A stretch of DNA of 64,000 nucleotides from UMGS1994 sp944386155 (GCA_963931085.1 OZ006973.1:248001-312000), one strand, 5' to 3'; positions 33,335 through 43,221 are shown, numbered from the stretch's first letter. Made by a program: numbers and translations. The notes: a model not told the origin generated them from the sequence alone.

Positions 33335-34438
33335 ATGAAAAGTAAAATATTAAAGAATATGGACTGGGGAGTACTTTTCTGTAGCATAATGCTATTTATT
33401 ATAGGGTTAATTGCTTTATTTTCAACTACTATTAATTCAGGACATGATGAGTTTTTTAAACAATTAATCTTTTTCGGAATAAGTATTCCTTTTTTAATAG
33501 CTGCAACTATAATTAATTATGATACAATTACTAAATTTGCTCCATTTATGTATGGTGTGTTTGTATTTTTACTTGTAATAGTATTATTTACAGAGCCAAT
33601 AAGTGGTGCGAGAAGCTGGTTTGATATAAAGTTCTTTTCTTTTCAACCATCAGAGTTTGCCAAGATTGCTACAATCCTGTTTATGACATATACATTAAAT
33701 ATTGTGCAAGCTAAAGGAAAAAAAGAAATAAATAAACCATGGAAATTAGGACTTGTATTATTAATTGCAATAGTACCAATTTTTCTTATTATTTTAGAGC
33801 CTGACTATGGTACGGCAGCAGCATATATATTTGCAATGTTATTTATTATTTTTGCAGCAGGAATTAATAAAAAATATATATTTGGTGCATTAATATTGAT
33901 TGCAATTTTAGCACCAATAATTTATTCAAATTTACCACCACATGCTCTTTCTAGAATAGAAATATTTTTAAACCCAGAATCAGATCCAAGAGGAGCAGGT
34001 TATAATGTTATTCAATCAAAACTTGCGATCGGAGCAGGTGGACTTTTTGGAATGGGACTTTTCCAAGGAAATCAAACACAACTTGGATATCTACATCCTA
34101 AAACAACAGACTTTATTTTTTCAGCAATTGGAGAAGAAATGGGATTTGTAATGTCTGCAGCAATAATTATCTTATATGTAGTTCTAATAACAAAAGCTAT
34201 ATTTATTGCAAAGACTGCAAAAGATAATATAGGATCATATATAGCTATTGGGATTGCAGGAATATTATGTTTTCATATGATAGAGAATATAGGAATGGCA
34301 ATGGGACTATTGCCAATAACAGGTGTTCCACTTCCTTTTGTAAGTTATGGTGGTAGTTCATTACTTACTAATTTTATATGTATAGGACTTTTATTAAATA
34401 TTAGTTCTAGAAGACAAAAAGCAATATTTATAGAATAA
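33335..34438 (+). CDS. rodA: SEDS glycosyltransferase RodA-like
   Basis: Polytopic peptidoglycan polymerase (about ten membrane segments, 367 aa). SEDS motifs: FQPSEFAKI near 105, a large loop with ILEPDYGTA, PKTTDFIFSAIGEEMGF, and GVPLPFVSYGGSSL near the C-terminus. Downstream of minDE, a frequent location for rodA/mrdB. This is the only intact SEDS reading frame in the window, since the 5073-6219 copy is frameshifted. FtsW versus RodA is judged by context. Confidence 0.9.
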   Translation: MKSKILKNMDWGVLFCSIMLFIIGLIALFSTTINSGHDEFFKQLIFFGISIPFLIAATIINYDTITKFAPFMYGVFVFLLVIVLFTEPISGARSWFDIKFFSFQPSEFAKIATILFMTYTLNIVQAKGKKEINKPWKLGLVLLIAIVPIFLIILEPDYGTAAAYIFAMLFIIFAAGINKKYIFGALILIAILAPIIYSNLPPHALSRIEIFLNPESDPRGAGYNVIQSKLAIGAGGLFGMGLFQGNQTQLGYLHPKTTDFIFSAIGEEMGFVMSAAIIILYVVLITKAIFIAKTAKDNIGSYIAIGIAGILCFHMIENIGMAMGLLPITGVPLPFVSYGGSSLLTNFICIGLLLNISSRRQKAIFIE

Positions 34439-34457
34439 TAAAATAGATTAAAGTACT

Positions 34458-34486
34458 AAAGAGTAAGCAAAAGTGCTTACTCTTTA
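34458..34486. terminator. Inverted repeat after rodA
   Basis: AAAGAGTAAGC / GCTTACTCTTT with a short loop. The bases after it are A-rich rather than T-rich, so it may be an mRNA-end hairpin rather than a strong terminator. Confidence 0.45.
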
Positions 34487-34528
34487 AAAATAAAAACAAA
34501 GTAAAAATAACAAAAATGAGGGAAGACG

Positions 34529-35497
34529 ATGTATTTAAAGAAATTAAAGATAGGAAATGTAGAATTAGAAAATAATATATTACTTGCACCAATGGCAGGA
34601 ATTACAGATTTAGCTTTTAGAAAAGTGTGTAAAGAAAATAATTGTGGTTTAGTTGAAACAGAGATGGTGAGCGCAAAAGCAGTTTATTATAATGATGAAA
34701 AAACAATGAAAATGCTAAATATGGAAGGAGAAAAAAGACCAGTATCAATTCAAATATTCGGTAATGATCCTGAAGTTATGATTGCTGCTACTAAAATCTT
34801 AGATGGAAAATCAGAATTATTAGATATTAATATGGGATGTCCTGCACCAAAAGTTGTTAAAAATGGAGACGGAAGTAAACTTTTATTAGATTTAGATTTA
34901 GTAGAAAAAATAGTAAAAAGTGTAGTTTCAGTCTCAAAAGTTCCAGTAACAGTTAAAATGAGAACAGGCTGGGATGAAAATACTATAGTAGCAGAAGAAG
35001 CTGCTAAAATAATTGAAAAAAGTGGGGCATCAGCAATTACTATCCATGGAAGAACTAGGTCAGAATTTTATTCTGGAAAAGCAAATCTTGATTTAATAAA
35101 AAGAGTGAAAGAAGCGGTAAATATCCCTGTTATAGGAAATGGTGATGTTATAGATGGCATATCTGCAAAAGAGATGTTTGAAAAAACAGGAGTAGATGGA
35201 ATAATGATAGGAAGAGGAACACTTGGTAATCCTTGGATTTTTAAACATATAATTCATTATTTAGAAACAGGAGAAAATCTTCCATCTGAATCTAATGAAG
35301 AAAAGCTAGCAACAATTATAAAACATTTTAATTTATTATTAGAAGAAAAAGGTGAATATACAGCAGTAAGAGAAATAAGAAAACATGCAGCTTGGTATGT
35401 TAAAAACATGAAAGATGCTAGTAAATTTAAATGTGAAGTAAATAAAATAGAAAAAGCAGAAGATTTTATAAAAGCAGTTAAAGAGTTTTTTATATAA
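34529..35497 (+). CDS. dusB: tRNA-dihydrouridine synthase
   Basis: FMN-dependent reductase of uridines in tRNA. Motifs: LAPMAGITDLAFRKVC at residues ~19-34, NMGCPAPKVVKNGDGSKLL with the catalytic Cys, TVKMRTGW, IHGRTRSEFYSG, and GIMIGRGTLGNPWIF. 322 aa, the usual DusB size. Start ATG 34529 with gaggga. Confidence 0.94.
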   Translation: MYLKKLKIGNVELENNILLAPMAGITDLAFRKVCKENNCGLVETEMVSAKAVYYNDEKTMKMLNMEGEKRPVSIQIFGNDPEVMIAATKILDGKSELLDINMGCPAPKVVKNGDGSKLLLDLDLVEKIVKSVVSVSKVPVTVKMRTGWDENTIVAEEAAKIIEKSGASAITIHGRTRSEFYSGKANLDLIKRVKEAVNIPVIGNGDVIDGISAKEMFEKTGVDGIMIGRGTLGNPWIFKHIIHYLETGENLPSESNEEKLATIIKHFNLLLEEKGEYTAVREIRKHAAWYVKNMKDASKFKCEVNKIEKAEDFIKAVKEFFI

Positions 35498-35576
35498 TAA
35501 AAATAGTACAAAGTAATCAATAATATTTATATTTGTAATTCATAAAATTGTAATAAAAACAGAAAGAGTGGTTTTA

Positions 35577-36194
35577 GTGAACAGAAAAGTTTTTATTACA
35601 ATTATTTTTTTTATTATTTTAATAATAATTTTTTCAAGTATTTTTTTAATATTTAATTATAAAACTTTAAAAAGTGGAAATAATACTATTAGTATTAAAA
35701 ATATAGAAAATGTAAGTGAATATATTTTAAATATTAATGAGTATAATGCAGAAGTTGAAGTAACAGTTAAAAGTAATAAAAATGAAAATAAATATAATAT
35801 AAAACAAAGATGTAAAAATAATTATTCATATCAGGAAACAGAATATGAAAATAATGAATTAATGATAATCGAACATATAGATAATAAAGTAATTATAAAA
35901 AATAATAAACTGAAATTAGAAAAGATATATGAGTCTTGTGATTTTTTATTAGAAAATAATTTATTTTTAACGACTTTCATAGAAGAATATAAAAACACAA
36001 ATCAAAAAGAAATTATAGAAAATGAAAATTATTATATTATAAAAATAAAATTAAATGATATTTCAAATAAAAAAGTTGCATATAAAAACTTGTATATTAA
36101 TAAAAATACAGGAAAAATAGAAAAACTAGAGATAAATGATATAAACAAAAACAGGACAATTTACATATTATATAAAGAAATAACAATTAATTAA
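35577..36194 (+). CDS. GerS-like/LolA-fold membrane-anchored protein
   Basis: 205 aa, N-terminal membrane segment (FITIIFFIILIIIFSSIFLIF) without a lipobox Cys, then a domain reading like GerS-related germination lipoproteins: EYNAEVEVTVKSNKNENKYNIKQ, ENNLFLTTFIEEYKN and ...LYINKNTGKIEKLEINDxNKNRTIYILYKEI. In Clostridioides difficile GerS is needed for spore germination, and GerS-like genes in clostridia often lie near alr and mazF, which matches the mazF gene after it. I set the start at GTG 35577 over GTG 35568 because of aaagagtgg upstream. Function by analogy only. Confidence 0.65.
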   Translation: MNRKVFITIIFFIILIIIFSSIFLIFNYKTLKSGNNTISIKNIENVSEYILNINEYNAEVEVTVKSNKNENKYNIKQRCKNNYSYQETEYENNELMIIEHIDNKVIIKNNKLKLEKIYESCDFLLENNLFLTTFIEEYKNTNQKEIIENENYYIIKIKLNDISNKKVAYKNLYINKNTGKIEKLEINDINKNRTIYILYKEITIN

Positions 36195-36326
36195 TATAAG
36201 TTTTTAATTATATTTTTAGTTATTAAATTAAAAAGTTATTAATTTATTATAATTGAAATTAAAATCTAAGTAATATTTAAAGGATACTTATACAATTTCT
36301 ATATAGAATATTAGGAGTGAAAATAT

Positions 36327-36677
36327 ATGACTATAAAAAGAGGAGATATGTATTATGCAGATTTAAGTCCTGTAATAGGATCAGAGCAAGGAGGTATAAG
36401 ACCAGTTTTAATCGTGCAAAATGATACAGGAAATAAATATAGTCCAACAGTAATAGCAGCAGCGATTACTTCTCAAACTGGAAAAAATAAGCTTCCAACA
36501 CATATACAGATAGGTACAAATAGTGGAGGACTAAAATCTGATTCTATAGTACTTACTGAACAAATTAGAACAATAGATAAAAGTAGATTAAGGGAAAAAA
36601 TAGGTCATATAGATGATAGTAATTTAATGAATAAGATTAATAATGCTATTTTTATCAGTTTCGGACTAGAAAACTAG
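36327..36677 (+). CDS. mazF: MazF/NdoA-type mRNA interferase
   Basis: PemK/MazF endoribonuclease, 116 aa, nearly all of it family core: RGDMYYADLSPVIGSEQGGIRPVLIVQND, TVIAAAITSQ and TEQIRTIDKSRLREKIG. Arg25 and Thr48 match the catalytic residues of B. subtilis NdoA (EndoA), which cuts UACAU sites. No MazE/CopG-type antitoxin gene precedes it: only 132 non-coding bases separate it from the GerS-like gene. The antitoxin must be elsewhere or the enzyme is kept as an orphan. Confidence 0.93.
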   Translation: MTIKRGDMYYADLSPVIGSEQGGIRPVLIVQNDTGNKYSPTVIAAAITSQTGKNKLPTHIQIGTNSGGLKSDSIVLTEQIRTIDKSRLREKIGHIDDSNLMNKINNAIFISFGLEN

Positions 36678-36710
36678 AAATAATTTGTTTATAAGTATAA
36701 AGGAGAAAAA

Positions 36711-37403
36711 ATGAATATAAATAATAGAAAAATAGCAGCCATATATAGGATATTGGCTGCTTTTATAGGAATAATTACTATTATATTTCAGTTTGGCATT
36801 TTTAGTGAAGAAAAAAGATTTGAAAACATTTTATATTTTACTACAATAAGTAACTTACTTTGTATAATTATGTTTATAGTACTTAGTATAAAAACATTTG
36901 CTGATATAAAAAAATACGGAACATATGGATATACTAGTATTTCATCACATCTAAAAGGAGAGATTACTATTTCGATAATTCTTACAATGAGTGTATATCA
37001 TTTTATATTAATACCTTTTGCACTTAAGGAAGATCCTACTAGAAAAATTGAGATAATTGATGTTATTTTACACTATATAATTCCATGTATCACTATTTTT
37101 GATTGGTTATTATTTGATAAAAAAAGGAGATTTAAAATATATGATCCATTACTTTGGACGATATTACCATACTTATATATAATATTTGTTTATATACAAG
37201 GTAATTATAATTTGAGTCAAAATTTAAATATAGGAATTGGAAAATATATTTATTCATTTTTAGATTATAATCTCCTAGGGAAACAAGAAGTTTGCGGAAA
37301 TATTATTATAATTAGCTTGACTTTTATTATTATCGGATATGTAATTTACGGAATCGATAGTATCCGTATACAAAATAATGAAAAAAATTTAGGAAAAATA
37401 TAG
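36711..37403 (+). CDS. Pr6Pr-type membrane protein
   Basis: Six membrane segments in 230 aa with conserved features of the Pr6Pr / FAR-17a-AIG1-like membrane family: FTTISNLLC after the second segment, a central His (YHFILIPFAL), LHYIIPCITIFDWLLFD, and YPLLWTILPYLYIIF-type segments. Members are common next to wall genes but biochemically unknown in bacteria; some eukaryotic relatives are hydrolases of lipids. Follows mazF by 33 bases behind aaggag. Confidence 0.75.
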   Translation: MNINNRKIAAIYRILAAFIGIITIIFQFGIFSEEKRFENILYFTTISNLLCIIMFIVLSIKTFADIKKYGTYGYTSISSHLKGEITISIILTMSVYHFILIPFALKEDPTRKIEIIDVILHYIIPCITIFDWLLFDKKRRFKIYDPLLWTILPYLYIIFVYIQGNYNLSQNLNIGIGKYIYSFLDYNLLGKQEVCGNIIIISLTFIIIGYVIYGIDSIRIQNNEKNLGKI

Positions 37404-37475
37404 ACTATATAGTCGAAGTGATGTAAAATATTAATATTAGAAATAATAAATATAAAAATAAAAGGAGAAACTATC

Positions 37476-39515
37476 ATGGGAAAACATGAAGCTTACGAAG
37501 GGGATAAAGAAAATAAAACTAAGACTAAATCTAAAAATAATGGGAAAAAAGCAAATGAACAAATTTCAAAATTTGGTTTAGTTTGCAGATTTATTTTAAT
37601 ACTTTCATCATTATATCTAATGTATGAATCTATTAAAAGTAACATTTTACCTCTAAAATACATAGCAGTACTTTTAGCTGTAATAGTTGTAATTAATGTG
37701 GTTGAAATTATAGTTTTAATAAAAAACAAAAAAAATCGAGCATTAAAAACACTTACAGGTTTACTTGCTTTAGTTATATCTTTTGTATTTATTTATGGAG
37801 CTCTTGTATTTAGAAATGGAATGAACTTTTTACAGGGCTTAGATAGAGGATATAAAACATTGAATTTTTCAGTTATAGTTAAAGTAGACAGTGAATATGA
37901 CAAAATTGAAGACTTAGAAAATAAAACAATGGGCTATTTAAATAATGGTGCAGAGGGAATGAATGAATCTATAAAAGCAATAGAAGATCTAGATGAAGGT
38001 ATAACATTAGTACCTTATGAAAATCTTCAAGAAATGGGAGAAGAACTACTAGAAGGTAATGTTGATTCAATTTTATTAGAAGATAGCTTTAAAGCTATGA
38101 TTGATGATCTAGATGTGGCTGATTCTAATGCAAGTTTAGAAGATGAGGAAGAAGACGTAAATACAGTTACAAAAACTAATAAAGAGGGATCAGAAGAAAC
38201 AGTAGAAAAAGAAGAAAAAAGTATATCTTTAGAAAATTTTGAAGAAGATACAAAAGTAATTTACACATTTACAGTAACAGTTGGAATAACAAGTATTGCA
38301 AAAGATGTTAGCGTTACTGAAGAAACATTTAATGTATATATTTCAGGTATTGATAAATACGGAGACATTTCTTCAGTTTCTAGATCTGATGTAAATATTG
38401 TAGCAACAATTAATCCATCTACTAAACAAGTTTTATTAACATCAATTCCAAGAGATTATTATGTACAACTACATGGAACAACTGGATATCCAGATAAATT
38501 AACTCACGCAGGAGTTTATGGTGTTGATAAATCAGTAGCTACAATAGAAGATTTATTAGATATTGAAATAAATTATTATTTTAAATTTAATTTTACAAGT
38601 GTTATTGAAATTGTAAATGAAATTGGAGGAGTAGATGTATATTCAGATCATACATTTACTTCAAAAGATGGATATCATTATCAAAAAGGATTAAATTCAG
38701 TTGATGGAAAAGCAGCACTTTCTTTTGTTAGAGAAAGAAAAGCTTTCAAAGATGGTGATAGACAAAGAGGTAGAAATCAACAAGCTATGATAGATGCTAT
38801 AGCTAAAAAGTGTATGAAACCAAATATGCTTGCTCAATATAATTCATTATTAAAAGCTGTTCAAGATTGTTTCGTTACAAATATGCCTGCTGAAAGAATA
38901 TCTTCTCTAGTTAAAATGCAATTAGATACAGGAGGAGATTGGACAATCAGTTCAAATAGTTTGACAGGTAGAGACACAAGAGCATATACATATTCTTATA
39001 GTGGACAAGCATTATATGTAATGGTACCTTATCAAGAAAGCATTGATAATGCTAAAGAAATGATTCAAAAAGTTGTAGATGGAGAAATCCTAGATGGTTC
39101 TTCATATGAATATACAGGAGATTCATATACAGTAGTAAAAATGAATGTTCCTACAGTAGTAGAAGATGAAAAGGAAGATGAAGAAGAGGAAGAAGAACCA
39201 GAAAACGAAATTGATGAAAATTTAACAAACGATACAAATGTAAATGATCCAAATGATAGTTCTGAAGAAACTAATTCAAATCCACCAAATACAAGTACAG
39301 GTGACGGTGATGGTGACGGTGATAGTGACGGTGATGGTGATGGTGATGGTGGAGGAGATGATACTGGTGATATAGATTCTGGAGAGCCAGGTGGGAAACC
39401 TGATCCTGAAGATCCAGATAAAGACCAGGATAAAGGCCCAGAAACAGATACAGATACAGATACAAAACCTGTTCCTGATGAAACAGGTGGAGAGACTTCA
39501 GATAAAACAGAATAA
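37476..39515 (+). CDS. LytR-CpsA-Psr (LCP) family protein with Asp/Gly-rich tail
   Basis: LCP phosphotransferase that attaches anionic polymers to peptidoglycan. Three membrane segments near the N-terminus (about 30-115), then an accessory domain and the LCP core (about 280-470): SRSDVNIVATINP, LTSIPRDYYV, KLTHAGVYG, NFTSVIEIVNEIGGVDV and SFVRERKAFKDGDRQRGRNQQAMI, holding the Arg/Asp residues that bind the polyprenyl pyrophosphate. The C-terminal ~110 residues are disordered with GDGDGD and DTDTDT repeats (39300-39358 is a DNA tandem repeat), unusual for the family. 679 aa. Start ATG 37476 with aaggag. Confidence 0.9.
   Translation: MGKHEAYEGDKENKTKTKSKNNGKKANEQISKFGLVCRFILILSSLYLMYESIKSNILPLKYIAVLLAVIVVINVVEIIVLIKNKKNRALKTLTGLLALVISFVFIYGALVFRNGMNFLQGLDRGYKTLNFSVIVKVDSEYDKIEDLENKTMGYLNNGAEGMNESIKAIEDLDEGITLVPYENLQEMGEELLEGNVDSILLEDSFKAMIDDLDVADSNASLEDEEEDVNTVTKTNKEGSEETVEKEEKSISLENFEEDTKVIYTFTVTVGITSIAKDVSVTEETFNVYISGIDKYGDISSVSRSDVNIVATINPSTKQVLLTSIPRDYYVQLHGTTGYPDKLTHAGVYGVDKSVATIEDLLDIEINYYFKFNFTSVIEIVNEIGGVDVYSDHTFTSKDGYHYQKGLNSVDGKAALSFVRERKAFKDGDRQRGRNQQAMIDAIAKKCMKPNMLAQYNSLLKAVQDCFVTNMPAERISSLVKMQLDTGGDWTISSNSLTGRDTRAYTYSYSGQALYVMVPYQESIDNAKEMIQKVVDGEILDGSSYEYTGDSYTVVKMNVPTVVEDEKEDEEEEEEPENEIDENLTNDTNVNDPNDSSEETNSNPPNTSTGDGDGDGDSDGDGDGDGGGDDTGDIDSGEPGGKPDPEDPDKDQDKGPETDTDTDTKPVPDETGGETSDKTE
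39300..39358 (+). repeat. GGTGAC/GGTGAT tandem hexamers within the LCP gene
   Basis: Nine to ten hexameric units encode alternating Gly-Asp residues. A slippage-prone coding repeat. Confidence 0.8.
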
Positions 39516-39548
39516 TGAAGTAATATCATAGAACTAATAAAAAATTAA

Positions 39549-39581
39549 AACTAGCTAGAATTTATATTTATTCTAGCTAGT
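39549..39581. terminator. Bidirectional terminator between LCP and LemA genes
   Basis: AAACTAGCTAGAAT / ATTCTAGCTAGTTTT hairpin between converging genes, T-rich on the + side. Confidence 0.8.
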
Positions 39582-39650
39582 TTTGTTTTTACTTTATTTT
39601 TACTATTTATTAATTATTAATTATTATTAATTATTTGTTTTTAATAATAA

Positions 39651-40181
39651 TTAAATATTTATATCAATATTTTCTTTTTTATATTCTTCAATTTCAAATA
39701 ATTTTTCTTCTTTGAAGTTAAATATTTTTGCGATTATATTAGTAGGTACAACATTTAATTTAGTATTGTAATCTGTAACTTCTATATTATATAAACGTCT
39801 TGCAGCTTGAAGCTGATTTTCCATTTTAGATAAAGATTTTTGTAAACTTAAAAAGTTTTCATTAGCTTTAAGTTCTGGATAATTTTCAGCTATTGCTAAT
39901 ATAGAATTACATTTTGAATTAAGTAAGCTTGCTTCATCTAAATCTTTAGAATTAAAATAAGAAGTTCTAAGTCTTATTGTTTCTTCAAATATTTCTTTTT
40001 CATGTTTTGCATAGCCTTTTACAGTTTCGACTAAATTTGGTATTAAATCAAAACGTTGATTTAAGTAAACATCAATAGATGAACGAGCTTGTGCTACTTT
40101 ATGTTTTTTACTTACAAGTGAGTTATAAGTAATTAGTACAAATAATGCAAGTACTACTAAAATTATAATTAATATTGTCAT
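39651..40181 (-). CDS. lemA: LemA family protein
   Basis: 176 aa, N-terminal membrane anchor (LIIILVVLALFVLITYNSLV), then a helical LemA domain with the family signature ARSSIDVYLNQRFDLIPNLVETVKGYAKHEKEIFEE and AENYPELKANENFL. Members are membrane-associated helical proteins of unsettled function often paired with DUF3137 or beta-barrel-like membrane proteins, as here with 40329. Start ATG 40181 with aaaggag. Confidence 0.92.
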   Translation of the reverse strand: MTILIIILVVLALFVLITYNSLVSKKHKVAQARSSIDVYLNQRFDLIPNLVETVKGYAKHEKEIFEETIRLRTSYFNSKDLDEASLLNSKCNSILAIAENYPELKANENFLSLQKSLSKMENQLQAARRLYNIEVTDYNTKLNVVPTNIIAKIFNFKEEKLFEIEEYKKENIDINI

Positions 40182-40328
40182 GTCTAAACTCCTTTAAAAT
40201 AAATTTTTTAATAATGTTATTTTTTAATATTTTTAATTTTTAATTCCTTAAATGTTAATATTTAATTTTTTTTAAATTTGTTAAATTATATTTAATTATA
40301 TTTATCAAAAATAGATATAACTATTATA

Positions 40329-41225
40329 CTATAATTCAGTTTCTTTTACTAGATTGAATATTTTTTTAGAAACTATACAAGAAAAATTTAAATAATTATA
40401 ATATTCATATAATGTTTTATAATCTAGATAATCTTTAAAAGCAGCTCTTTCAAAAACATTTCCACAATGAAATCTAAAATATAACTTATTTTCTCTTATT
40501 GAAAGTTCAAAATTCTTTTTAGAATTATTTTTAAAATCAATTAAGTCTGCCATAACATCTGATGTCAATAATTGCATTGCTTTTATTTTGTCTGAAGCGG
40601 TTACATCAAAAGATTTTTCGAATTCTTGTGAATCCATTTCTATTTTATTAGAAGATTTAAAAATCTTTCCGATAAATCCTTTATCACTATGAACAAATAT
40701 ATCAGCTCCTGTATTTTTACTTAATGTTATTTCAGCAAACAAACCAGAGAAAACTGTATAATAAGTAGTATGTCCATCTTCATCTGTTGAAGTTGTTTGA
40801 GTTAATATATTAGACATATTAAAAGGAATAGTTCCATCTAATAGACCTTGAATTGAATCTTCTGAATGAAATATTTCGTAAGACTCAAACTTAGCTGCAT
40901 TATACTGGTATTTAGTAATACTACCTAATTTACGAAAAGATAAATGGTCATCATAGTTTCTAACTAAAGCAGGAATTACAATTTCTTTAAATTCATTATT
41001 TTTTCTTGAAGATTCCATAGCGAAATATGCAATTAAAGCTAAAATTAAATAACCAAAAAATAAAATTGGTAGTTTTATAATAATAGCAAAGATTAAAACT
41101 ATTATTGCAATAACAAAAAATATTTTAAAACTTGTTTGTTGATAAAACTTTTTTGGAGTTTGTTTTGCAAGTTTAGCTTTTACTTCTTCACTAGTTTTTT
41201 GATAAATTTCATTAAAATCTTTCAT
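40329..41225 (-). CDS. DUF3137 membrane protein
   Basis: 298 aa with a coiled N-terminus, two membrane segments (about 33-75) and a C-terminal cytoplasmic domain with DUF3137 features: FSGLFAEITLSKN, then FEKSFDVTASDKIKAMQLLTSDVMADLIDF and ...ENKLYFRFHCGNVFE. DUF3137 genes are typically next to lemA, as here (147 bases apart, same strand). No biochemical role known. Start ATG 41225 with gaggga. Confidence 0.85.
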   Translation of the reverse strand: MKDFNEIYQKTSEEVKAKLAKQTPKKFYQQTSFKIFFVIAIIVLIFAIIIKLPILFFGYLILALIAYFAMESSRKNNEFKEIVIPALVRNYDDHLSFRKLGSITKYQYNAAKFESYEIFHSEDSIQGLLDGTIPFNMSNILTQTTSTDEDGHTTYYTVFSGLFAEITLSKNTGADIFVHSDKGFIGKIFKSSNKIEMDSQEFEKSFDVTASDKIKAMQLLTSDVMADLIDFKNNSKKNFELSIRENKLYFRFHCGNVFERAAFKDYLDYKTLYEYYNYLNFSCIVSKKIFNLVKETEL

Positions 41226-41291
41226 AATTTTCTCCCTCTTTTTTTATTATTGATTATATATTAAAAAAAGTCAATTATAAAGTCAATTATA

Positions 41292-41320
41292 TTGATTAAA
41301 AAAGAAAAATATTGTAGAAT
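41292..41320 (+). promoter_or_regulatory. Promoter of the WG-repeat gene
   Basis: TTGATT (41292-41297), 17-base spacer, TAGAAT (41315-41320). Just upstream the sequence AAGTCAATTATA appears twice in tandem (about 41268-41291). Confidence 0.5.
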
Positions 41321-41351
41321 AAAAACATAAATTGTGAAGGAAGATTGTATT

Positions 41352-42938
41352 ATGGATAAGAAAAAAATTTTAATAGTTATATTAACAATAATATTACTAG
41401 TAGCAATAATTATAACTGCTGTAATAATTTTTAATAAAAAAGATAGAGATTATGAAATTCTGCAAGAGGATAAACATACTTATTTTTTGCTTAATATAAA
41501 TGATAAATATGGTGTGTTAGATAGAAACGGAAATATCATAATAGAGCCAGAGTATGATAATATTGAGATTCCAAACACAGATTATGGTGTATTTATTGCA
41601 TATAAAGAAAATGATAAAAAAATCTTGAATGAAAACTCTGAAGAAATATTAAATAATATTGATGCTTCTGTAATTGAAGTTTCTAGTGATTATAATGAAG
41701 ACGAAACAGATTTTGATACTTCTAGATTAAAATACAAAGAAAATAATTTGTATGGATTATTAGATTTTAATGGGAATAAAATAACAGAGCCATTATATGA
41801 TGAAATAATTTCTCTTCCAGGAAAATATGGTGAATATAGAGTAAAAAAAGATGATAAATATGGAGTACTTAGCACAAAAGGTGTAGAACTTGTGGATTTA
41901 AAGTATGATTATATATCAGGAGATGGATATTCAAAATCAAATGAGTATGAAGGCGGAGGATATATAGTAGGGAAAAAATCAGATAATGGAATTTTATATG
42001 GATATATAAATAATGAAGAAAAAGAAATATTAAAAATGGAAAACGAAAATGTATATAGAGTTTTAGATATGAAGACTAATGATACATATTTAGTAGTTAC
42101 TCAAAATGGAAGAAGCTCAATATATAGAGATAAAAAGAAAAAAACAGATTACTTATATATGGAAGTAAACTATTTAGAAGATAGTAATATGTTTTTAGTT
42201 AGAAAAAATAAAAGTTATGGATTATTAGACAAAGATCTAAATACTATAATAGAACCAAAATATGAACAACTAATGGTTGCTGGAATGTATGTTAATGCTT
42301 CAATAGGTGATAATATTTACGTATTTGATTTATCAGGTAAAGAAGTAAAAGATTCTGAATATATTGGACTTGAAAAAACAAGTACAGAAAAATATTATAT
42401 AGCTCAAGATGAAGAAGGATATTATTGTGTATTAGATACAGATATGGAAGTTGTACTTCCTGCAGAATATGATTATATTAAAGAAATTGATAATACAGAT
42501 TTAATTTCAGCTACAAAAGGAGATACAATTACTATATATTCTGCAAACATGAGAGAATTAGTATCTAAAGATAATGCAGAAATGGATATAGTAAATAACC
42601 ATATAGAACTTAAGACTGATGATAAAATAATGTATTATACATTAGATGGAAAAGAAGTTGACAATAAAACAGTATATATTAAAAATGAAATATATACAGA
42701 TAAAAAAAATGGAAAATGGGGATTTGTAGATGCTTCTGATAATGTTATAGTAGAATACGACTATGATTATTTAACAGAAGTAAATGAATATGGATTTGCT
42801 GGAATATATAAGAATGGAAAATGGGGTGTAGTAGATTCTAAAGGAAAAATTATATTAGAACCAACTTATGAAATAAATATTGAAGATCCAATATTTATTG
42901 GAGAATATATTTTAAATGGAAATGAATGTTCAAATTAA
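41352..42938 (+). CDS. WG-repeat surface protein with N-terminal anchor
   Basis: 528 aa, one N-terminal membrane segment (ILIVILTIILLVAIIITAVIIF) and then at least six WG/YG repeats, for example YGVLDRNGNIIIEPEYDNI, YGLLDFNGNKITEPLYDEI and WGVVDSKGKIILEPTYE, each about 40-60 residues apart, forming a predicted beta-rich solenoid or propeller outside the cell. I start at ATG 41352, ten bases after aagga; an in-frame GTG at 41334 has no Shine-Dalgarno. Role unknown; WG-repeat proteins are frequent in Clostridia and Bacteroidetes. Confidence 0.8.
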   Translation: MDKKKILIVILTIILLVAIIITAVIIFNKKDRDYEILQEDKHTYFLLNINDKYGVLDRNGNIIIEPEYDNIEIPNTDYGVFIAYKENDKKILNENSEEILNNIDASVIEVSSDYNEDETDFDTSRLKYKENNLYGLLDFNGNKITEPLYDEIISLPGKYGEYRVKKDDKYGVLSTKGVELVDLKYDYISGDGYSKSNEYEGGGYIVGKKSDNGILYGYINNEEKEILKMENENVYRVLDMKTNDTYLVVTQNGRSSIYRDKKKKTDYLYMEVNYLEDSNMFLVRKNKSYGLLDKDLNTIIEPKYEQLMVAGMYVNASIGDNIYVFDLSGKEVKDSEYIGLEKTSTEKYYIAQDEEGYYCVLDTDMEVVLPAEYDYIKEIDNTDLISATKGDTITIYSANMRELVSKDNAEMDIVNNHIELKTDDKIMYYTLDGKEVDNKTVYIKNEIYTDKKNGKWGFVDASDNVIVEYDYDYLTEVNEYGFAGIYKNGKWGVVDSKGKIILEPTYEINIEDPIFIGEYILNGNECSN

Positions 42939-42963
42939 ACTCGAATAATTAAAAAAACATATA

Positions 42964-43042
42964 AAAAAGAGGTTTTTAAGATTTTAAAATAATTTAATTT
43001 AATTATAATTAATTAAATTTTAAGTCAATAAAACTTCTTTTT
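42964..43042 (+). terminator. Weak terminator after the WG-repeat gene
   Basis: AAAAAAGAGGTTTT pairs imperfectly with AAAACTTCTTTTT through a long AT-rich loop that contains its own small inverted repeat. Confidence 0.45.
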
Positions 43043-43221
43043 AAATTTTATTTAATAAAAGATTTTGATTAATTTTTGACTATTTTTCAATAACTTTTTA
43101 AGAGATTTTTAATATAGCAATTTACAAGTAATTTATTTAAAAATAAGAAATCTAGATTTTATGTAAAACTTGTGGTATAATCTAAAAGTCTTTGAGTAAG
43201 TAATATAAAGGTGGTAATAAA

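Noticed and set aside
43043..43221. Riboswitch before the PLP-enzyme gene
   Set aside because: Only a -10 box and AT-rich DNA are seen; no conserved aptamer pattern.
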